The notes: generated by a model not told the origin, from the sequence alone. DNA of 29,138 nt from Deltaproteobacteria bacterium UBA5329 (GCA_002408185.1 DHQV01000003.1:29507-58644), one strand, 5' to 3'. Positions 1-7,373 are shown, counted from the first letter of the stretch. Translations and numbers: made by a program.

Positions 1-533
1 GGGTTGTCGCGCACTATCCTGATCGAATCATTGCCGTAGAAGCGATAGATCTTGGCGGCGTATGCCGGGCTGACGCCGTTTCCCTGTAGGAAAACCATTA
101 CGTTGCGCACCTCCTTTTGCTCGTCCCACGCGCTTTTGATCATCTCGATCCTTTTTTCACCAATTCCCGGTACGTGGCGGAGCTTTTCTATATCTGCATC
201 TATGATATCGAGGGTTGCCTCGCCAAACTGTGCCACAAGTCTTTTTGCCATCATCGGCCCGATGCCCTTTATCATACCGGAGCCCAGGTAACGTTCAATA
301 CCTTTTACTGTAGCAGGAAGCAGGGTCTCATAAGACGTGACCCTGAACTGCTCTCCGTAGCGGGGATGAATGCTCCAGTTTCCTTCTATCTTGAGGAGTT
401 CCCCGGGAACAACCGAATAGAGTGTGCCTACGATAGTTATGAGGGACTTTTTGCCCTCCACCTTCACTTTAGCTATGGTGTAATGGTTCTCTTCATTGTA
501 ATATGTTATACGTTCTACTTGGACCTTGAACAT
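1..533 (-). CDS. recD2: RecD2-type ATP-dependent DNA helicase, N-terminal part (cut by window edge)
   Basis: Only the first ~177 residues are in the window; the helicase core lies beyond position 1. The protein opens MFKVQVERITYYNEENHYTI, the N-terminal OB-fold signature of RecD2/RecD-like helicases, followed by a G-T-L-x-x-V-x-P-G-E segment. It then has two helix-hairpin-helix-like stretches, MIKGIGPMMAKRLVAQFG and HVPGIGEKRIEMI. These precede the P-loop helicase domains in the family, which unwind DNA 5'-3' independently of RecBC. I chose the ATG at 533 because the family usually has only a few residues before the V-E-R-I-T-Y motif. An in-frame ATG at 563 would add ten residues, and neither start has a clear SD. 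The gene is divergent from the small LETM1-like gene. The assignment rests on recognition of the N-terminal domain only. Confidence 0.85.
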   Translation of the reverse strand, partial: MFKVQVERITYYNEENHYTIAKVKVEGKKSLITIVGTLYSVVPGELLKIEGNWSIHPRYGEQFRVTSYETLLPATVKGIERYLGSGMIKGIGPMMAKRLVAQFGEATLDIIDADIEKLRHVPGIGEKRIEMIKSAWDEQKEVRNVMVFLQGNGVSPAYAAKIYRFYGNDSIRIVRDN

Positions 534-636
534 GTTTTGCGGGGTAGGGGTGTTCCCAAACATGACTTAATACTATCGGAAATAGATCGATAAGAAAAGC
601 GAAACGTCGTTGCCAGCGTGTGTACAGGAGCAACAG

Positions 637-966
637 ATGATAATGTTGACAGTTAAGCACCGGCTATCACGAATATTCGCAAATAACCGGGCGATGGTCC
701 TCGATGAAGCCCAGAAGATCACCGGGTTCATGCATTTGCTGATGAAGCCGAGGAACACCGGACAGGCATGGACCAGCGAGGAAAAACGGGTGCTTCGGAA
801 AGACCTAAAGCATCTTTCCTGTTATGTTCCCGCACTGGTAATTTTCGTCCTGCCTTTCGGGTCATTGCTTATACCGGTCCTGGCTGAAATTTTGGATCGC
901 AGGAAAACTCGCCGTAGATCGAACGGAAATCTCGATGTTGCGGGCCATGGCCACGCACGCGTGTGA
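637..966 (+). CDS. small LETM1-like membrane-associated protein
   Basis: A 109-residue protein. The ATG at 637 is preceded by AGGAG at 626-630 with 6-nt spacing, so it is preferred over an in-frame TTG at 610. The first half is basic and helical. The second half holds W-T-S-E-E-K-R-x-L-R-K-D-L-K-H-L followed by the hydrophobic segment VPALVIFVLPFGSLLIPVLA and then E-I-L-D-R-R-K. That pattern resembles the PFG-x-LL-P-VL segment of LETM1 (mitochondrial ion-exchange/ribosome-binding protein) and of small bacterial LETM1-like proteins. The C-terminus is basic and low in complexity. No function can be assigned from sequence. It precedes the RelA/SpoT homologue by 194 bp, so cotranscription is possible but not shown. 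Reality as a gene is fairly likely because of the SD and the conserved-looking motif. Confidence 0.6.
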   Translation: MIMLTVKHRLSRIFANNRAMVLDEAQKITGFMHLLMKPRNTGQAWTSEEKRVLRKDLKHLSCYVPALVIFVLPFGSLLIPVLAEILDRRKTRRRSNGNLDVAGHGHARV

Positions 967-1000
967 GCAGGAACGATCTCCATGCACCTATTTGGCTTTA

Positions 1001-1029
1001 TTGCGATTTTGCATTTCATGAGGTAATAT
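1001..1029 (+). promoter_or_regulatory. possible sigma70 promoter for the RelA/SpoT gene
   Basis: TTGCGA (1001-1006), a 17-bp spacer and TAATAT (1024-1029) lie about 130 bp upstream of the synthetase/hydrolase start. Each hexamer matches consensus at four of six positions. The rest of the 967-1160 gap shows no gene and no obvious terminator for the gene before it. Confidence 0.3.
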
Positions 1030-1160
1030 AAGGAACAGGTACATATGGCATCAATCCCGACCGCCAAAATAAATAAACCACGAGAGTTCAAGCAAGCACC
1101 GGCCGCGCCTTTCTCTGAACATCATGTCCCAACGATTCCCTCATCTCCCGTGGAAGATGT

Positions 1161-3299
1161 ATGATACGTTTTAACGACATCGTCGACGAGGTCCTGGCAT
1201 ATAATCCCGATGCCGATGTGGAATTGCTGCAAAGGGCATATATTTTTTCTGCCAAGGCCCATAAAGGCCAGGTACGGCTGTCCGGAGAACCGTACCTGAT
1301 CCATCCTCTGGAAACGGCGTACACCCTCACAAAAATGAACCTCGATATCCCGAGCATCGTCTCGGGACTGCTTCACGATACGATCGAGGATTCGTACGTT
1401 GAAAAAAAGGAAATAGAGGAATACTTCGGCAAAGAGATCGCCGAACTCGTCGACGGCGTGACCAAGATCAGCAAGATACCCCTCAAGACGTCGGAAGAAT
1501 CCCGCATCGAGAACTTTCGCAAGATGATCCTCGCGATGAGTAAGGATATCAGGGTCATACTCGTCAAACTGGCCGACAGGTATCACAATATGCAGACCCT
1601 CAATTTCCTTTCGCCGGAGAAACAGATCGAGATCGCCCGGGAGACATTCGAAATATACGCTCCCCTTGCGCACAGGCTCGGCATTGAATGGCTGAGGGCC
1701 GAGCTGGAAGACGTGGCATTCAAGTATCTCAAGCCTGCAGAATACAAGCTTATAGTAGAGAACATTGCCCAGAAGAAGAAAGAACGTGAGGCATATATCA
1801 ACGAGGTGATCGGTCTTTTGCGGCAAAAGCTGGGTGAATTTCAGCTAAAAGCCGATATATTCGGACGGGCGAAGCATCTTTACAGCATCTACCGCAAAAT
1901 GACGATGGAGGGGCTGAACATCGATGATATCTACGACATTATCGCCTTCCGTGTCGTTGTCGACACGATCAAGGAATGCTATGAGGCCCTCGGCATAATA
2001 CACGCGGCATATAAACCCATACCGGGGAAATTCAACGACTACATAGCGCTTCCCAAGGCGAACATGTACCAGTCGCTGCATACGAAGATCATAGGCCCGC
2101 ACGGGGAAAAGATAGAGATTCAGATCAGGACAAGGGAGATGCATCGCCTCGCCGAAGAAGGCATCGCGGCGCACTGGAAATACAAAGAAGGCAAGGTGTT
2201 CAATCCCAAAGAAGACAAGATATTCGCCTGGCTCCGCAGGGTCATCGAATGGCAGCAGGAACTGAAAGATAACAAGGAATTCATGGAGGTCTTCAAGATC
2301 GACTTGTTCCCTGACGAGGTATATGTCTTCACTCCCAATGGAGACGTACGGGAACTCCCGAAAGGGGCAACACCCGTCGATTTCGCATATGCCATCCATT
2401 CGGAGCTCGGTCACCGGTGCGTGGGTGCAAAAGTCAGCGGGAAACTCGTGCCCTTACGTTCCCTCCTGAAGAGCGGCGATACGGTCGAAATAATGACAAG
2501 CCCCACTCACAAGCCAAGCAAGGACTGGCTGAGTTTCGTCGCGACGTCGAAGGCGAAGACAAAGATACGGCAGTGGATCAAGACCGAGCAGCGCGAAAGG
2601 AGCATCGAACTCGGCCGTTCACTCCTCGATAAAGAGCTCTCAAAACACGATATGAGCTTTTCCAGGCTTCTTAAGAGCGGCGAGTTTACACCGCTCGCAA
2701 AGGAATTCAGCTTCGAATCGGTTGATGACCTTTTCGCGAGTGTCGGGTACGGCTTGTACACACCGCTACAAGTCCTCAACAAGATCATTCCCGAGACCGA
2801 GAAACCGGTCGGCAAGATAAAGAGTATCATCAGTTCATTCAAGAAGGGGCGTGATGATGCTATCAAGATAAAAGGCATCGACGGCCTTGTCATCCGGTTC
2901 GCAAAGTGCTGCAACCCGATCCCAGGCGACAATATAATCGGTTTTATCACGCGCGGACGAGGTCTTACGGTCCATGTCGAAGACTGTCCCAACGTCCATA
3001 CGTACGACGAGCAGCGCAAGGTTGAAGTGAGCTGGCAACTCAGCAAGAACTACACATTTCCTGTCAGGTTCAAGGTAACAGGCAGCGATCGAAAAGGGCT
3101 TCTCTCCGATATCAGCAGCGTTATAGCCGCAAACAAGGTCAATATATTGAGTGCGCAGGCCATGGCATATCCTGACCGTTCCGCCGCGGGGATCTACGAA
3201 GTGGAGATCGAACATATGTCCCAGCTTCAAAAGGTCATGAAATCCATACAGAAGATTAAAGGCGTCCGCTCTGTCGATAGGATGCGAAGCATCACCTAA
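1161..3299 (+). CDS. spoT: bifunctional (p)ppGpp synthetase/hydrolase (RelA/SpoT homologue)
   Basis: A 712-residue long RSH protein that makes and hydrolyses the stringent-response alarmone (p)ppGpp. Visible domains in order: HD hydrolase (about 20-180) with H34, H48, the pair HD at 72-73 in LLHDTIEDS and A-D-R-Y-H-N at 138-143; synthetase (about 230-345) with HLYSIYRKM, YDIIAFRVVV, YQSLHT and EIQIRT; TGS (about 385-445); a Cys-containing stretch K-C-C-N-P-I-P-G-D near 582-590; and a C-terminal ACT domain (about 634-708). The intact HD motif argues for a bifunctional enzyme rather than a RelA-only one. The substrate-loop motif is K-F-N-D (290-293) instead of the usual R-x-K-D of bifunctional members. 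The ATG at 1161 is preceded by GGAAG. The gene is convergent with rpmB. Confidence 0.96.
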   Translation: MIRFNDIVDEVLAYNPDADVELLQRAYIFSAKAHKGQVRLSGEPYLIHPLETAYTLTKMNLDIPSIVSGLLHDTIEDSYVEKKEIEEYFGKEIAELVDGVTKISKIPLKTSEESRIENFRKMILAMSKDIRVILVKLADRYHNMQTLNFLSPEKQIEIARETFEIYAPLAHRLGIEWLRAELEDVAFKYLKPAEYKLIVENIAQKKKEREAYINEVIGLLRQKLGEFQLKADIFGRAKHLYSIYRKMTMEGLNIDDIYDIIAFRVVVDTIKECYEALGIIHAAYKPIPGKFNDYIALPKANMYQSLHTKIIGPHGEKIEIQIRTREMHRLAEEGIAAHWKYKEGKVFNPKEDKIFAWLRRVIEWQQELKDNKEFMEVFKIDLFPDEVYVFTPNGDVRELPKGATPVDFAYAIHSELGHRCVGAKVSGKLVPLRSLLKSGDTVEIMTSPTHKPSKDWLSFVATSKAKTKIRQWIKTEQRERSIELGRSLLDKELSKHDMSFSRLLKSGEFTPLAKEFSFESVDDLFASVGYGLYTPLQVLNKIIPETEKPVGKIKSIISSFKKGRDDAIKIKGIDGLVIRFAKCCNPIPGDNIIGFITRGRGLTVHVEDCPNVHTYDEQRKVEVSWQLSKNYTFPVRFKVTGSDRKGLLSDISSVIAANKVNILSAQAMAYPDRSAAGIYEVEIEHMSQLQKVMKSIQKIKGVRSVDRMRSIT

Positions 3300-3345
3300 G
3301 GCTAGTTATGAGTAATAGTTGGTGGGTGATGGAAAAGACAAGAAA

Positions 3346-3394
3346 ATGGGTTATAGAAACCGGTATTTCCTCTGACCAATTACCTATAACCCAT
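3346..3394. repeat. 11-bp inverted repeat between convergent genes
   Basis: ATGGGTTATAG at 3346-3356 is exactly the reverse complement of CTATAACCCAT at 3384-3394, with a 27-nt loop. The similarity continues imperfectly outward. Related words (TTATGAGTAATAG, TTGGTGGGTGATGG) occur just to the left at 3306-3332. It sits between the 3' ends of the spoT homologue and rpmB, so it may work as a terminator-like fold or be a dispersed extragenic repeat. There is no clean T tract. Confidence 0.5.
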
Positions 3395-3404
3395 TGCCTG
3401 TTTT

Positions 3405-3596
3405 CTAAACAGCTTTCTGAAAATTGCCCTTCTTGATACACTTGGTGCAAAGCCGAGCCGTGTAAGTTTTGCCCTCTTTCACGATACGGACGGTCTGGAG
3501 GTTCGGTAACCATTCTCTCTTGCTTTTATTGTTCGCGTGACTCACGTTATTACCAATTTGTTTTCCTTTGCCACAGATCTCACAGATCCTTGCCAT
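3405..3596 (-). CDS. rpmB: 50S ribosomal protein L28
   Basis: A 63-residue protein beginning MARICEICGKGKQIGNNVSH, the diagnostic L28 N-terminus, with SHANNKSKREWLPNLQ following. L28 is a structural protein of the large ribosomal subunit. It keeps two Cys pairs, C5/C8 and C50/C53, the zinc-binding (C+) form. The ATG at 3596 is preceded by AAGGAGGTCAGAA, a near-perfect SD; longer in-frame extensions upstream lack that support. It is monocistronic here, with its own promoter (3656-3684). Confidence 0.97.
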   Translation of the reverse strand: MARICEICGKGKQIGNNVSHANNKSKREWLPNLQTVRIVKEGKTYTARLCTKCIKKGNFQKAV

Positions 3597-3655
3597 TTCT
3601 GACCTCCTTAACTGCATTAGGGCTTGCCCGGACGTATTCGGGTTTAAAGACAAAG

Positions 3656-3684
3656 ATTTTAACCGCTTAGCCGTCCTATGTCAA
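3656..3684 (-). promoter_or_regulatory. near-consensus sigma70 promoter of rpmB
   Basis: On the minus strand, TTGACA (3684-3679), a 17-bp spacer and TAAAAT (3661-3656) lie about 60 bp upstream of the rpmB start. The -35 is perfect and the -10 matches five of six positions, which fits a highly expressed ribosomal protein gene. Confidence 0.8.
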
Positions 3685-3814
3685 TATTTTTATCCTTCAC
3701 CTGTATCTTTCATTTCCGTACTTCGCGGCCGGACACGAAAAAAGATGCATGATATTGAGAAGCTAAGAAACCGTCAGGAATTTAACATTCTCTGTTGAAA
3801 ACACCCGGAGACGG

Positions 3815-4300
3815 TCACTTCCCGGCGGCAGTCCTGCCAAAGCGCGTGCTAACACCCCGTTTGATCTTGCATTCCTTCGCTTCACCGGCATTTATTTCAA
3901 GGATATACCGGGCGGGATATCGGGAACTTATCGTTGTCTCGTCGTGGGGATGCGCGTTGTGGTGAACATAGACGACGTCATTATTTCCGTCAATAAATAT
4001 TATGTCAAGAGGTATAGAGACATTCTTCATCCAGTAATGCTGCATCTCATCGCGCTCATTGATAAAGAGCATGCCGTATTGGGGCGGCATGTACGGCCTG
4101 TACATAAGCCCACGGGATTGTTCATAAGGCGTGATCGCCAATTCAGCTTCAAACCGGCATAACTCCCTGCCGTTTGCATCGAGGAACATGACCGGCACCC
4201 TTTCAGTTTCACGTGCTGACAGGACCGCAGCGGGTACGGTCAACCAGAGCAGAACACCATAAAGTAGTCCGCAGGCAACAAATTTTTTCGTAATTTTCAC
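3815..4300 (-). CDS. exported DUF192 family protein
   Basis: A 161-residue protein with a GTG start; the next in-frame Met lies after the signal peptide. Residues 1-29 form a signal peptide (K-I-T-K-K, then a hydrophobic stretch to V-L-S-A). The mature part shows the DUF192 (PF02643) hallmarks: E-L-A-I-T-P-Y-E-Q-S-R-G-L-M-Y-R, Y-G-M-L-F, HYWMKNVSIPLDIIFID, and then a histidine-rich V-Y-V-H-H-N-A-H-P-H-D-E-T and Y-I-L-E-I-N-A-G. The family's biochemical role is not established; these are small extracytoplasmic beta-rich proteins. It is transcribed divergently from the metallo-hydrolase gene. No clear SD precedes the GTG, so the exact start is less certain than the gene itself. Confidence 0.9.
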   Translation of the reverse strand: MKITKKFVACGLLYGVLLWLTVPAAVLSARETERVPVMFLDANGRELCRFEAELAITPYEQSRGLMYRPYMPPQYGMLFINERDEMQHYWMKNVSIPLDIIFIDGNNDVVYVHHNAHPHDETTISSRYPARYILEINAGEAKECKIKRGVSTRFGRTAAGK

Positions 4301-4428
4301 AATGTCAATCGTGCGCTACCCGAGGTTAAAAAGTCAAGCGTTATAGTTTTCTGGTGGATATTGGGAAATAATATCTTTACTCACAGTAATATTGATGCAT
4401 TATATATGTAACAGGCGATCTGAAATTT

Positions 4429-5139
4429 ATGGGACCACAACAGATAACGAAAAAAGTATGGCGCGTAGGCGGGCCTGACATGACAAACGTGCGGGATAGT
4501 GCTATTTATTTGATCGATTTCGGCGAGCCCGTTCTCATTGACTGCGGGTCAGGGCACGGCTTCGAAAATACGATCACGAATATGCGAAAGGCGGGCTTTC
4601 AGCCGGATAACATAGTAGCCCTGGTCATGACCCATTGCCACGCAGACCATATCGGCGCGGCCAACCTATGGAAGTCGTATTTCGGAACTAAACTGGTCAT
4701 GCACGACAAAGACGCCGATATAGTCGAGCGGGGAGATATACGGCTTACCGCGGCATTCTGCTTCGATGTCGATTTCAAACCCCTTCCCGTAGACGTGCGC
4801 CTCAAAGGTGATGTGGGAAACCTTGAGTTCGCCGGCCATCTTCTTCGATGGGTCCATACGCCGGGGCACACCCCCGGTTCGATCTCTCTCTATATGGAGG
4901 AAAATGGGGAAAGGATCCTCTTTGCCCAAGATATCGGCGCCCCGCTTCTGGCCGAATTTGATTGCGACCCAAAAGCCTGGCTTGGCTCCATACAAAAGCT
5001 GTTCGCCCTTGAAGCGGACATACTGTGCGACGGTCATAGCGGCGCTTACGGGCCGAAGCATGTCGTCAGGGAATATCTCGAATATTGCCTCCACACACAA
5101 TACCGGAACGGCTATTTAGGCTCCGGAGAAGACGGGTAA
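4429..5139 (+). CDS. metallo-beta-lactamase-fold hydrolase
   Basis: A 236-residue cytoplasmic protein of the MBL superfamily. The metal-binding motif T-H-C-H-A-D-H lies at 68-74, further ligands are likely H147 in H-T-P-G-H-T-P-G, D168 in F-A-Q-D-I-G and H203 in D-G-H-S-G. The second position of HxHxDH is Cys-His-Ala-Asp-His, so the set H69, H71, D73, H74 is complete. Such proteins bind two Zn or Fe ions and hydrolyse thioesters, phosphodiesters or lactones; glyoxalase II-like enzymes are relatives. Nothing here fixes the substrate. No strong SD precedes the ATG at 4429. It is divergent from the DUF192 gene across 128 bp. Confidence 0.9.
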   Translation: MGPQQITKKVWRVGGPDMTNVRDSAIYLIDFGEPVLIDCGSGHGFENTITNMRKAGFQPDNIVALVMTHCHADHIGAANLWKSYFGTKLVMHDKDADIVERGDIRLTAAFCFDVDFKPLPVDVRLKGDVGNLEFAGHLLRWVHTPGHTPGSISLYMEENGERILFAQDIGAPLLAEFDCDPKAWLGSIQKLFALEADILCDGHSGAYGPKHVVREYLEYCLHTQYRNGYLGSGEDG

Positions 5140-5465
5140 AGCACAAACGACCCTCACGTCACACCTTAGTATCGCTTCTGTCATCCTTCAGTACTACAAA
5201 AAAATCTGCAAGATTACTATCTAATAATTGATGAATCTGCGACAGACACCATACGCTCGACTGCTTATCTTATTTTTTATGAAGGCAAGTACAGGACTAT
5301 CTTTGCTTTGGCACCGACAACCGTTTCCGGTGGGCCGGACAGAACACATCGCGTTGCAGAATCAATCAGGCACTGGACCGATCGTAAGGAAATGCAGGCT
5401 TAGTTATTCAAATGAACGAAGATGAGCAGATACACAAAAATCTTTTATAAAAAGGAGAGATGATC
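5140..5465. other. AT-richer stretch without a convincing gene
   Basis: I see no SD-led gene here. One plus-strand frame stays open from 5170 to the TAG at 5401-5403 (77 codons) and encodes a plausible-looking C-terminus (for example YLIIDESATDTIRSTAYLIF), but it has no usable start codon. A different plus-strand frame from 5228 to 5425 encodes 65 residues of no recognisable type. The stretch may hold a decayed gene. The end of it carries the SD (AAAGGAG, 5451-5457) of the next gene. Confidence 0.5.
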
Positions 5466-5939
5466 ATGAAAAGGGCAGTCTTGGTATCGATGGTAGTCGT
5501 ATGTGCAGCGGTATTCCTTTTCCTTGGCACAGGAGTCGTTAAGGCACAGACATCCGGGGCAGTTCCCGACCAGCCCGACAACCCATGGGTCGCTCATTAC
5601 AAAGCCGGCGAAACGATGATATCGGAGGCCCAGAAAACGGTCCAGAGATGCAATGAACAGATCGCGGCTGCCGAAAAGATGAAAAAGGAGGCGCAGGAAG
5701 GCAAGGCAAGGGCCCAGGTAACGGGTGGCACGAAAAAGGCTGACCCGAGGGCCGGCGGTGCGGCAGACCAGCCTGCGTATCCGTATCTTTCTATGGAGCA
5801 GGCAGCCAACCAGATGATAGCGGACGCCAAAATGACCATTCAACGGTGCGAATTACAGATAAAGCAGGGGACGAAAATGAGAGATGAAGCGGCGGCCCAA
5901 TTGAGGAGGATGGGTGTAAGCGGTCCATGGGGTAGATAA
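5466..5939 (+). CDS. exported hypothetical protein with a duplicated 43-residue repeat
   Basis: A 157-residue protein I cannot place in a named family. The ATG at 5466 has GGAG 8 nt upstream; the in-frame ATG at 5460 sits too close to it. Residues 1-27 are a signal peptide ending V-V-K-A before Q-T-S. The mature part holds two copies of one unit: 35-77 and 101-143. Each starts D-Q-P, reaches M-I 16 residues later, and runs through A-K/Q-x-T-V/I-Q-R-C-x-x-Q-I to a K-M-x-x-E-A end, predicted as helical. Each copy has a single Cys, at 62 and 128. They are joined by a Gly/Lys/Ala-rich linker. It is probably periplasmic. A hairpin after the stop (5993-6039) suggests a single-gene transcript. The neighbouring redoxin gene lies 125 bp downstream. 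Confidence 0.8.
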   Translation: MKRAVLVSMVVVCAAVFLFLGTGVVKAQTSGAVPDQPDNPWVAHYKAGETMISEAQKTVQRCNEQIAAAEKMKKEAQEGKARAQVTGGTKKADPRAGGAADQPAYPYLSMEQAANQMIADAKMTIQRCELQIKQGTKMRDEAAAQLRRMGVSGPWGR

Positions 5940-5992
5940 CGGCAGGTGTCCCTTGTGTACCACATGAGCACATGAACGCTCACGCTTTAAAT

Positions 5993-6039
5993 TTATAGGG
6001 AGAGGCCGAATTCCCTCGTGGACGTGCTTCTCCCTATAA
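5993..6039 (+). terminator. hairpin, probable rho-independent terminator
   Basis: TTATAGGGAGA (5993-6003) pairs with TCTCCCTATAA (6029-6039). The stem extends inward by a G-U and two G-C pairs and encloses a 19-nt loop. It is followed by TTATTTTA. It lies 53 bp after the repeat-protein stop and 25 bp before the redoxin start, so it could alternatively act as a 5' leader structure for the redoxin. Confidence 0.55.
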
Positions 6040-6064
6040 TTATTTTACACGCAGGTAAGGGCCA

Positions 6065-6691
6065 ATGAACAAGAAGACAAAAAAGACAGTTCTGTTCTGT
6101 GCGGCGTCCCTTTTCATTATTGTCTCGTGGCATATAATGGCAGAAGCCAAGACGTATGCACAAGTAATAACTGACAAACTGTATTCCGACGAGAAGGCCG
6201 GGTTCCCCGATCTCACGCTCCCGGCGCCTCCGGATAGGACGGAAAGAGAATATCTGGGGCTATCGGGAAAAAACACTTTCAGGGTCGGAGACATAAATGC
6301 CGAAATTATCATTATCGAAATATTCAGCTTCCATTGCCCTAGCTGCCAGGCCCAGGCCCCGCATGTAAACAAACTTTACAATAACATTCAGGCAGACCCC
6401 AACTTGAGGGACAGGGTGAAGATGATCGGCATAGGTGCTACCAACAGTCCTTTTGAAGCCAGGTCGTTCAAGGAATCACATCACGTGCCTTTTCCGGTCT
6501 TTTCCGACGAGGACAGCGAAATCGCCATCGCGCTCAACGTGAAATATACACCGACATTCATCGGTGTAAGGGTAAACGGGAAGGGGTTGCAGCAGCAGTT
6601 TTACTGGCGGCCCGGAGCATTCACGAACCCCTCGCAGTTCTTGCAGGAGATCCTGAAAGCATCCGGAACGGGGTTGAATAAAAACAATTGA
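6065..6691 (+). CDS. exported TlpA-like thiol-disulfide redoxin
   Basis: A 208-residue protein with a basic N-terminus and one hydrophobic segment (about 8-28) serving as signal peptide or anchor. Residues 70-190 form a thioredoxin-like fold: I-I-I-I-E-I-F-S-F-H-C-P-S-C-Q-A-Q-A-P-H carries the redox pair C91 and C94, and V-K-Y-T-P-T-F-I-G-V supplies the cis-proline loop. A region between (PFPVFSDED) resembles AhpC/TSA and TlpA members. Proteins of this group reduce or oxidise cysteines of periplasmic proteins, often in cytochrome maturation; no cytochrome genes are nearby. AAGG lies just upstream of the ATG. It is convergent with the YceI gene, with only 15 bp between stops. Confidence 0.85.
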   Translation: MNKKTKKTVLFCAASLFIIVSWHIMAEAKTYAQVITDKLYSDEKAGFPDLTLPAPPDRTEREYLGLSGKNTFRVGDINAEIIIIEIFSFHCPSCQAQAPHVNKLYNNIQADPNLRDRVKMIGIGATNSPFEARSFKESHHVPFPVFSDEDSEIAIALNVKYTPTFIGVRVNGKGLQQQFYWRPGAFTNPSQFLQEILKASGTGLNKNN

Positions 6692-6706
6692 TCCACCCGT
6701 CTATCT

Positions 6707-7249
6707 CTATTCTTCTAGGTCTATCTCTGCATTAAAGACAAGGTCGATCGTTTTCCCCACCATGAATCCGCCGTCCTCTATCCCGACATTCCACGTTATC
6801 CCGAAATCCTCACGATCGATGGATGCCGTCGCACGAAACCCGAAGGTCGTGTATGTCTGTTTCAACTCATCATCGTAGAATTTGGAGGGCCCGATGAAGT
6901 GCGTCCTGAATACGACGGAACGCGTGATCCCATGAATTGTCAGGTCCCCGGTTATGATGATATTGTTAAGCGCAATAATTTTAATGGCGGCACTCTTGAA
7001 AGTAATCACCGGAAAGTTGGCGACATCAAAGAAATCAACGCTCCTGAGATGATTGTCCCGGCGCTCGACGCCTGTATATAGCCCGGCAGCCTCGATCTCC
7101 ACATCTACGGACATCGAGCCAGGATCGGCAGGATCAAAATTGATCGATCCTTTTACGGAATTGAACTGACCATGGACCGGCGTGACCATCATATGGTAAA
7201 CGGTAAACTCTGCGACTGCATGATCGGGGTCAATTACCCACTTTGCCAT
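6707..7249 (-). CDS. YceI family protein
   Basis: A 180-residue protein starting MAKWVIDPDHAVAEFTVYHM, the standard YceI opening (W-x-I-D-x-x-H-S/A-x-x-x-F-x-V-x-H). It continues with F-D-P-A-D-P, H-L-R-S-x-D-F-F-D-V, F-K-S, G-D-L-T-I-H-G-I-T-R and D-R-E-D-F-G-I-T-W-N. These lipocalin-like beta-barrels bind isoprenoid or similar lipids. Many are periplasmic, but this one has no signal peptide, so it should be cytoplasmic. The ATG is preceded by AAGGAGACAAAC. It stands alone, downstream of and in the same direction as the flavoprotein gene. Confidence 0.95.
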   Translation of the reverse strand: MAKWVIDPDHAVAEFTVYHMMVTPVHGQFNSVKGSINFDPADPGSMSVDVEIEAAGLYTGVERRDNHLRSVDFFDVANFPVITFKSAAIKIIALNNIIITGDLTIHGITRSVVFRTHFIGPSKFYDDELKQTYTTFGFRATASIDREDFGITWNVGIEDGGFMVGKTIDLVFNAEIDLEE

Positions 7250-7267
7250 GTTTGTCTCCTTGTTTAA

Positions 7268-7373
7268 ATCGTAAGTCGTGTAAAAATTGATCTTTTTGCT
7301 ATACGGCCCTAGTTAGAGAATAGTATACTGCAGGGGTTTTATATTTAACTCTTTACGACTGACGACTTACGAT
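7268..7373. repeat. 12-bp inverted repeat spanning the YceI-flavoprotein gap
   Basis: ATCGTAAGTCGT at 7268-7279 is the exact reverse complement of ACGACTTACGAT at 7362-7373. The arms are 82 bp apart. The right arm forms the last codons of the flavoprotein gene, and next to it the related word TACGACTG adds a partial third copy. The left arm lies 19 bp upstream of the YceI start. Confidence 0.55.

Noticed and set aside
3292..3513. 73-codon minus-strand open frame over the spoT-rpmB gap
   Set aside because: It overlaps the rpmB coding region in another frame and the repeat field; no SD and no motif.
5228..5425. 65-codon plus-strand open frame starting TTG-ATG
   Set aside because: No SD, no recognisable motif, atypical composition; lies in the empty gap.
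6699..6728. Direct 10-bp repeat GTCTATCTCT with 20-bp period between the redoxin and YceI genes
   Set aside because: Only two copies, one inside the YceI end; no sign of a larger array, and likely chance.
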